Of a DNA stretch of 64,000 bases, positions 36,993 through 64,000 are shown in pieces (positions within the stretch are counted from its first letter, which is position 1; every line of letters begins with the position of its first letter). The stretch comes from Hydra vulgaris (lineage: Eukaryota; Cnidaria; Hydrozoa; Anthoathecata; Hydridae), in NCBI RefSeq assembly GCF_038396675.1, contig NC_088926.1:36890001-36954000 (forward strand), in the 5' to 3' direction. The translations under genes and the position numbers were made by a program. The notes beneath the pieces are model-generated. The model worked only from the letters and a program-made list of their open reading frames with translations, did not search any database and was not told the origin of the DNA.

Positions 36993-37172
36993 TGGCGCAG
37001 TGGTTAGAACGCTTGCTTAATATGCAGGAGATCCAGGTTCGAAACGAGCTTTGGGCATATTTTCGCGTCGCGGTAAGGAAGGAGGCGTGAACTTCCTAGT
37101 TAAATGTACTTCCGCGGTGCTCTGTGACAAGACCGTTAGGACTTCTTGGGGCACCTAAATTAAAAAAAAAAA
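36993..37172 (+). mobile_element. Complete tRNA-derived SINE
   Basis: A tRNA-like head has an A-box TGGCGCAGTGG (37001-37011) and B-box GGTTCGAAAC (37036-37045). A body ends CTTCTTGGGGCACCTAA and is followed by an A-run (about 37160-37175). A short duplication (AACCA) flanks it; removing the insert restores the host reading GKAQQP/TEIYSS in frame. Both internal Pol III boxes look intact. Confidence 0.9.
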
Positions 37173-38212
37173 AAAACCAACAGAAATATATTCATCAAAA
37201 AGTTTATCTGCTTATCCCAAATGTCAAAATCATATCTTATTTTTACATGCAATTACTGGCTGCAATACTACATCAGCATTTTTCAGAATGGATTTAAATT
37301 ATTTGAAAAACATAATTTAACTAATTATGCCGAAGTATTTCAAAGGATCGACTCGAATCAACAAAACATTATTACAAACGGGATTTGTTTTCTACTTGCT
37401 CTATATGGAGCTCGAAAATAATTGTTTGTATAGACGAGTATAGATATTTAAGTTTTGTAAAAAAATACACGGAACAATAAAAGAGTGCAACTATCTTGTC
37501 TTCCTTCAACTGCTTCTGCTAGTCAATACTTTTATCGAGTATACTATCTAATTCAAGTATGGCTAGGCAATCAACTGGAACCAACAGACTGGGGTTGGAA
37601 TTTAGTAGGTAATACCAATTCAAACTTTACTTCCACCTGCTAAAAAAAACTTCTCAACACCATCTTTTGCAATTGCAAAATAGGGGTTGTTGTGCAAAAT
37701 ATAGTTGCAAAATAGTTGGTTTATTGTGTTCACCAGAATGTACTAATGGTCGAGGCCAGTCTTGCTTTAATGTTGAATCAATTTCAACAAATGAAGATTT
37801 GATGATTTTAATGATGAGACAGCTGATGTATCTATTTCACATTTCTAGCTAGAAAAAGAAGAAGAAGTAGAGGAGGGAGAAGATGAAAAAGAAGTAAAAA
37901 AGGAAAAAGATAAACAAGAAGAAAAAGATGAAGAAGAAAAAAGCGAAAAAGATATAGTTGTTTTATTATATATAATAATATATAGTAACAATACTAATAT
38001 ATAGTATATTAAACATTATTTATAGACTATGTTGAATAAGACTTCTTCAATTTTAAGATTTGCAATATATATCAGGAATAGTGATTCTTAGGAAAAAAGG
38101 CACAAAGATAATTTTTGTAGATAATTTAATGATCTAAGACTTTTGCTCTATCTATTTTTTTGATAGAATTTACCGTTTACCGGAAAAATATGAAAAATCA
38201 TTTTTTTCTGCA

Positions 38213-38350
38213 TTTGACCTTGAATAACTTTTTTTGCAGATGCAGGATCGGTAAAGACTTTTAATATTTTATTTGTAATAATGTCCCGAAGGTCTGTACC
38301 AAATTTCAGCTCTATGCGAATTGTTGTAAACTGAAATATCTATTTTGACC
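38213..38350. repeat. Right TIR arm of the large element
   Basis: Reverse complement of 32059-32172 with an extra ~25 bases between the two conserved blocks (38213-38242 and 38304-38326). Confidence 0.8.
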
Positions 38351-39317
38351 GGGCTATGAATCTCAGCATACTTTTGCAGCATTTATGAATATACCACCAA
38401 GTTTTGTCCAATGTCAAACACTGCATCTGGCTTATAAATAGAAAAAAAAGTTAAGCCTCCCATTAGTCATTCACAAAAATGTAACACTAATTTTAGTAAT
38501 TAAGTACCCTCGCAGTCAAATACAGAAAAGTAATGAAAGCTTGAATGGTATTATTTGAAAAAGATGTCCTAAGGATAAATTTATTGATATCTTTGATTAA
38601 GATCTTTAGAATTATCAAAAAATATAGACGTTAATAATGGATGGTTTATAAATGAAGTACTAAGTTACACGATGTGTTGCCAGATGCAATTTTGAGAAGT
38701 CAAAAAAAGGACTGTAACTTGAAGATCACCCCGAAGACGGCGATTTTCAAGTTATAGTTGGTTTTTTTAACAAATATTGTCGGCTAGTCGGGTATTTGAC
38801 ACTATTCAGTTGGGTGAATTTTAATTTTGAGGACCTTATTTTCTTTTTCTATTAAAAAAAAAAAAATTGTTTGTACTTTTTAAGGTTTCACCACCGCTCA
38901 TTTTAGGTTTCACCACCTCTGTGAGTTGCATATATCCAGGACCGTTCCTGACCAGCGCTCATTGCGTGCACAGCAAGCAGGCAGCCAAATTTAAAGGCGG
39001 CTAAAAAACTATAAGAATACATTACATATACTCCACATTCAGTGCCGTAAAATGTAAAAATTTAGTATGAAACAACGAAATAAAAATTGATATTATTTTA
39101 AATTTTGTTAAATTTTTCTTCATATACTGGAATGTTTTTTTATGCGTTACATATAGTATCAGTATCACCACTTTCTTGCTGATATTAATTTTTTTCTTTA
39201 CGTTAATTAAACTGTTTTTTTTTTGCTTTTGCGCGCATGCCACTAAGAATGCTGCCGGCGTGGCGCCGGCGCCTATCTATGGGAGCCACTTGCAGCGAAT
39301 GTGTTACACACACTAAT
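38351..39317. other. No gene recognised; local GC-rich spot
   Basis: A short GC-rich island (GCCGGCGTGGCGCCGGCGCC, about 39252-39271) and a twice-repeated TTTCACCACC(G/T)C motif (about 38885-38920) suggest decayed repeats. Confidence 0.4.
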
Positions 39318-39319
39318 AC

Positions 39320-39347
39320 TATTAAATTTATATGTGTAAATTTAATA
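39320..39347. repeat. Hairpin, 11-bp arms
   Basis: TATTAAATTTA and its reverse complement with a 6-base spacer; the leftmost of a palindrome cluster upstream of eIF2D. Confidence 0.7.
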
Positions 39348-39873
39348 CTAATACCATACTATTTGTTTAATTTTACTTCACACATTAATTTCTGTATATT
39401 TTGTGTGTGAAGTGTGCATCATTTAAGTAAGTACTAATAATTAAAGATATTCATTTATTAAATTCTTTATGTTTTAGTAAAAACAATAATTTTTGATATA
39501 CATTTTATAATTATTTAATCAGGAATAAGCCAAAAAATTAATAAAATGAGTGAATTACTTACTAATTACTAATTTTTTGAAAAAATATTTTTATATTTTT
39601 TACATTTTTATATTTATATATTTAAGCAGTACAATCCTCTCTAATTCGAATTTTATGGGGAAAAATAAAAGCTCAAACAAATAGTAACAAATAAAAATAG
39701 TCTTAGGCCTAAAAGCAATATATATTTTGTGTTTTAAACTTTTAAATTTGAAAAAAAAAGTCAGTATTTGTAAAATGTCTTTTATAAGCAACTAAATTCA
39801 TGTCAAAGATCTTATAAATACATGATCAAAATCTTATATATTTAATTGTTTAATAATAATATGGTACGAAATC

Positions 39874-39942
39874 TTGGAAAAAGTAGATGTCATTAGTAAA
39901 ATTTTCTTGGAAAATTTTACTAATGACATCTACTTTTTCCAA
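39874..39942. repeat. Perfect fold-back hairpin, 32-bp arms
   Basis: Arms 39874-39905 and 39911-39942 are exact reverse complements with a 5-base loop (CTTGG). Confidence 0.97.
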
Positions 39943-40130
39943 ATTTTCGGAAAGTTTCTTGGAATATCAGTTCATGTGCTGAATCAATTATGAAAGTTTT
40001 GAAGTTTTTTCAAAGCATTAGAAATGATAAATTATTTGAATAATTCAGATGAAATTTTTAAGCGAAGTTTCTCAAAACTGAAAATAATTGAATATTACTT
40101 GAGGACATCCATGACACAAGAACGTCTCAG

Positions 40131-40172
40131 TAATGTTTCAATTATTGCTGAATAGAAATAATTGAAACATTA
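40131..40172. repeat. Perfect fold-back hairpin, 16-bp arms
   Basis: TAATGTTTCAATTATT at 40131-40146 and its exact reverse complement at 40157-40172; loop 10 bases. Confidence 0.95.
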
Positions 40173-40353
40173 ATATTGAATAGAAAGTGACAATTGCTGA
40201 TTCGTTAAATATTCAAGAATATTTATTGAATATAATATTCAGTTTGCTTCCACCAACTCGCGTTGGATTAATTTTTAATTTCATTTAATAATTAAGTGTT
40301 AATGTTACATGTAAATATAAATTAAAAATTAAATTTTGGTTTATTTTTCAGCA

Positions 40354-40403
40354 GTTAACTTAGGTACCCTAGCAGATAAAACTGCTAGGGTACCTAAGTT
40401 AAC
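40354..40403. repeat. Perfect fold-back hairpin, 22-bp arms
   Basis: Arms 40354-40375 (GTTAACTTAGGTACCCTA...) and 40382-40403 with a 6-base loop. Confidence 0.97.
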
Positions 40404-41365
40404 ATAAAAGTAGCTAAAAAACCAAAGACATTAAAAAAGATGTTTACTTCTGAAGAAATCCTTTTTTTAAACAACATGCTATAACAAAAAAAATTTTAAT
40501 AATTTATTTTTGCGATTTTTTTTAACGCTCATCATGATATTACTAATTTCAAATATATAAACTCATAAAAAAAAAAAAAAAAAAACTAAAATAGTAGTGA
40601 TTTATGCTTTAACTAAATAACAATTTTTAGCTTTTTTCAAAAAACATTAAAAAAAAATTGGCACAGAAAAATGCACTGAAGGTGTAATAGTGAATCTTTT
40701 CCAAACTGTTGCATAAGCAATTTGATGAAATCGCATGAAGTTGCAGCTCACTCACCTAACGATAACTAATTTATTTTGATTAATTTCAAGTTTGTAGGAA
40801 AAAATATTAAATATCGGGGGGAATTTGGGACAGTGTGGGTTGTCGTCAGTTTTACCTAGAATTCAGTAAAAAAGAGCCTTACGACCACACTTAAACCCTA
40901 TAAGAAATAGAAGAGACAAACATCTAAAACACGCGATGTTATGTTCCGCGAGAAACGACACGCGTGGAGTGTAAAGTACATTTTAGAAATTAATAACCAA
41001 CTACCAAACGCGTCAACTACCAAACGCGTAAATTCTTTTTTTTTTTAAATACATGTTTTTAAATACATGTTTGTTTTAGCAAATTTTATTTCATATTTAA
41101 AAAAATAAGAACACAGTGGATAGCCTGTTTCGCATCGACAATAGGACCCTGTAAAATGAATTATATGTTAACTTATTAACTCTCCTTGAAGGTAAGGTCG
41201 CTTCCTTTAAGGAAAGTTAATTAGTAAAGAAGTATGTTTTTTAAAAAAATTTAATTAATTAAATTAATTAAATTAAATTAGTTAAATTAAATTAAAGAAA
41301 GTTAGTTAGTTAACATACTTATAACTAATTAGTTGTCCTCGTGAAAAGTTAGTTATTTAATAAGT

Positions 41366-41404
41366 TAATCAGACATCCCTCTTACCAAGAGGGATGTCTG
41401 ATTA
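41366..41404. repeat. Perfect fold-back hairpin, 18-bp arms
   Basis: TAATCAGACATCCCTCTT at 41366-41383 and its exact reverse complement at 41387-41404; loop 3 bases. Confidence 0.97.
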
Positions 41405-41425
41405 ATTGTCTGATGTTACCTGTCT

Positions 41426-41472
41426 AAAGGCAGGTAACATCCCTGAGAGTCTCAGGGATGTTACCTGCCTTT
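41426..41472. repeat. Perfect palindrome, 23-bp arms
   Basis: AAAGGCAGGTAACATCCCTG... at 41426-41448 and its reverse complement at 41450-41472 around a single base. The left arm also pairs with GATGTTACCTG just upstream, so two alternative hairpins overlap. Confidence 0.97.
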
Positions 41473-41518
41473 TAAGACAGATTCAATTTACAATTTTACT
41501 TACACCAAATAATAACTT

Positions 41519-41702
41519 AAATAATAACTATCAAAATTAAAGTTATAACCAGAACATAACTTGATCGTTTAATAACACGATCGAGTTATGTACATAACAC
41601 GATCAAGTTATGTACATAACTTGATCGTGTAATTACACGTGTAATTACACGAATAGCCAGAACATATGTTCTGGCTATTACTTAGTTTTGATAGTTATTA
41701 TT
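41519..41702. repeat. Nested palindrome complex
   Basis: An outer inverted pair AATAATAACTATCAAAA / TTTTGATAGTTATTATT (about 41519-41535 and 41686-41702) encloses two palindromes: a perfect 34-bp one at 41597-41630 (ACACGATCAAGTTATGT plus its reverse complement) and a perfect 26-bp one at about 41653-41678 (ATAGCCAGAACAT...). A further imperfect hairpin lies at about 41555-41590. Confidence 0.9.
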
Positions 41703-41769
41703 TAGTTGATTCTTGGATGTAATAAGAATTAATGAATATAACACAAAATAAAAAAAACAACCTGACAAT

Positions 41770-41818
41770 AAAAACCTAATTGAACTACCATTGGCAATGG
41801 TAGTTTAATTAGGTTTTT
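41770..41818. repeat. Fold-back hairpin, 23-bp arms, one mismatch
   Basis: AAAAACCTAATTGAACTACC... (41770-41792) pairs with 41796-41818; loop 3 bases. Pairing continues outward with gaps through TGAATATAAC on both sides. Confidence 0.92.
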
Positions 41819-42227
41819 GTTGTCAAGTTATATTCACACTATTATTTAGTCACTATTAAATCAAGTGTTCAATTTATACTGCATACATACTTATTAAGTA
41901 ATATAAAGATTAGATTTTAGTTTATTGTAAATATTTGTATACTGTTTTATTTTTTATTTTTGTAAGATTTAGTTCAGCTAAATAATTTGTTTTTTAATTT
42001 TTTTTATATGAATCTTAATAATTATTGCAAAAATAAAAAATTTCTTTTGATGAAGTTTATGGTGATAAAATTTTTTCAGTTATATGTTAGAAGCTTGTAA
42101 TATTTAAATGTTTTTTCCTTATTAATGATAAATTATAATAATTTCTTTCATTGATCACTTTCATGATCTCTTCCATAAAATGATAAATTTATGTAATGTC
42201 ATGAAATTATTGTTAGTAATATTAGTT

Positions 42228-42262
42228 ATCATAAATTATCATTAATAATGATAATTTATGAT
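42228..42262. repeat. Perfect palindrome, 17-bp arms
   Basis: ATCATAAATTATCATTA at 42228-42244 and its exact reverse complement at 42246-42262; one-base centre. Confidence 0.92.
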
Positions 42263-42465
42263 TGTTATGTTATGTTATAACTATATAGTGTTTTATACAG
42301 TATTAATACACATTTTTTAAGTGATTTTAACACTTTAAATTTTAATTGAATAGTCTTATACTAAATATTCATTATAAAATTCATTAATTGTGAGAAAATT
42401 TCATGCATAAATAAAACCTGTTTTTAAATAAATTGGTATTTTTGTTTTGACACTTTTTTAAAATA

Positions 42466-42473
42466 TGTTTTAG
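42466..42473 (+). promoter_or_regulatory. Candidate 3' splice acceptor upstream of eIF2D ATG
   Basis: A T-rich stretch ending TGTTTTAG lies 27 bases before the ATG. Hydra mRNAs are known to receive spliced leaders, so this could be a trans-splice site; it could equally be the acceptor of a 5' UTR intron. Confidence 0.35.
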
Positions 42474-42500
42474 CAACACATTATAGTTGTAAAATAAAAA

Positions 42501-63571
<21,071 letters not shown>

Positions 63572-64000
63572 GTAAGCTTTAATTAAAGTTAGAAATTTCT
63601 TTATTGTGTTGCAGTTTTTTTTATGCTTTAATAGTGTTACAATTTTTTAAAGTGTCATAAATTCTTACTATTTATGTTATAATTTTTTATTTACTTATTT
63701 ACAGTGATATGCTGGCTTCAAATTGCCTGTGCAAGATTTTTCTCTAAAGACTTATTTTTGGGATTTTACCATATAGGCTTGATTTGAAGGTCCATAAATA
63801 TAAATGCTACATTTTATAACAATATTTAACTTATTGCTAACTAATTAGCATTACATTGCATTATTAAAGGAACTATTTTTTATCAGCATTGATATAATTG
63901 CTTAAATGTGAAATGAAAAATTTTATAATGCTAAGTAACTGAACAATAAATAACCCACGAATTATAATTATTTTGTAAATATTATAATTAACAGATACCA

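Noticed and set aside
36993..37066. Functional tRNA gene
   Set aside because: A- and B-boxes are present, but the sequence does not close into a cloverleaf by eye and is joined to a SINE body with poly(A) and flanking duplication.
39874..41818. Bacterial-type intrinsic terminators
   Set aside because: The hairpins are not followed by consistent T-runs or gene ends, and the genome is eukaryotic.
63700..63760. eIF2D exon 10 candidate after TTTACAG at 63706
   Set aside because: The downstream text does not resemble the expected LSKFLQ-type continuation and soon meets stops.

Overview
The window looks like nuclear DNA of an early-branching animal, most probably a hydrozoan cnidarian of the Hydra type. 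This is inferred from the very high A+T content, long (AT)n tracts, the mix of repeats (CR1/jockey-like LINEs, Penelope-like elements, Tc1/mariner, hAT-like, ISL2EU and tRNA-derived SINEs) and one recognisable intron-rich animal gene. The species is not proven. Nearly everything outside two loci is decayed or nested mobile DNA.

Host genes. (1) The 5' two-thirds of an eIF2D (ligatin) gene runs on the + strand from 42501 to beyond the right edge. Nine exons could be placed; splice phases agree at every junction and the exons sum to 978 bases (326 codons). Intron 3 is about 16.7 kb and holds at least seven mobile-element remnants. (2) A single-exon minus-strand ORF at 15905-16534 encodes a 209-residue secreted-looking, extremely Lys/Arg-rich protein of unknown function.

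Layout. 1-722: relic of a GIY-YIG retroelement. 1171-3298: Penelope-like element PLE1, flanked by ~400-bp inverted arms and (AT)n. 3558-6354: hAT-like DNA transposon with its own promoter and one in-frame stop. 6486-9975: a second Penelope-like element (PLE2, minus) that has lost its RT core and was hit by a Tc1/mariner (6608-8330). 10012-13920: a CR1-like LINE (minus) split by a younger LINE (11885-13675). 13930-14290: another LINE tail. 14804-15331: 17-copy 31-bp minisatellite with higher-order structure. 15905-16534: secreted basic protein. 16.5-22.7 kb: mostly unannotatable, with SINE pieces, small tandem repeats and palindromes. 22699-30330: LINE (minus) interrupted by a full ISL2EU transposon (24781-28642). 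32059-38350: a large terminal-inverted-repeat element whose decayed gene belongs to a widespread uncharacterised family; I read a FEN1/PIN-like nuclease layout and a Cys cluster in it. It was itself hit by a LINE (33018-34255) and a SINE (36993-37172). 39.3-42.3 kb: a dense cluster of near-perfect fold-back palindromes directly upstream of eIF2D. 42.5-64 kb: eIF2D with its repeat-filled introns.

Four things deserve most attention: the TIR element with the nuclease-like gene; the repeated occurrence of short-loop perfect palindromes; the shared architecture of both Penelope-like elements (an inverted copy of the 3' end attached at the 5' end, next to (AT)n); and the 7-unit higher-order minisatellite.
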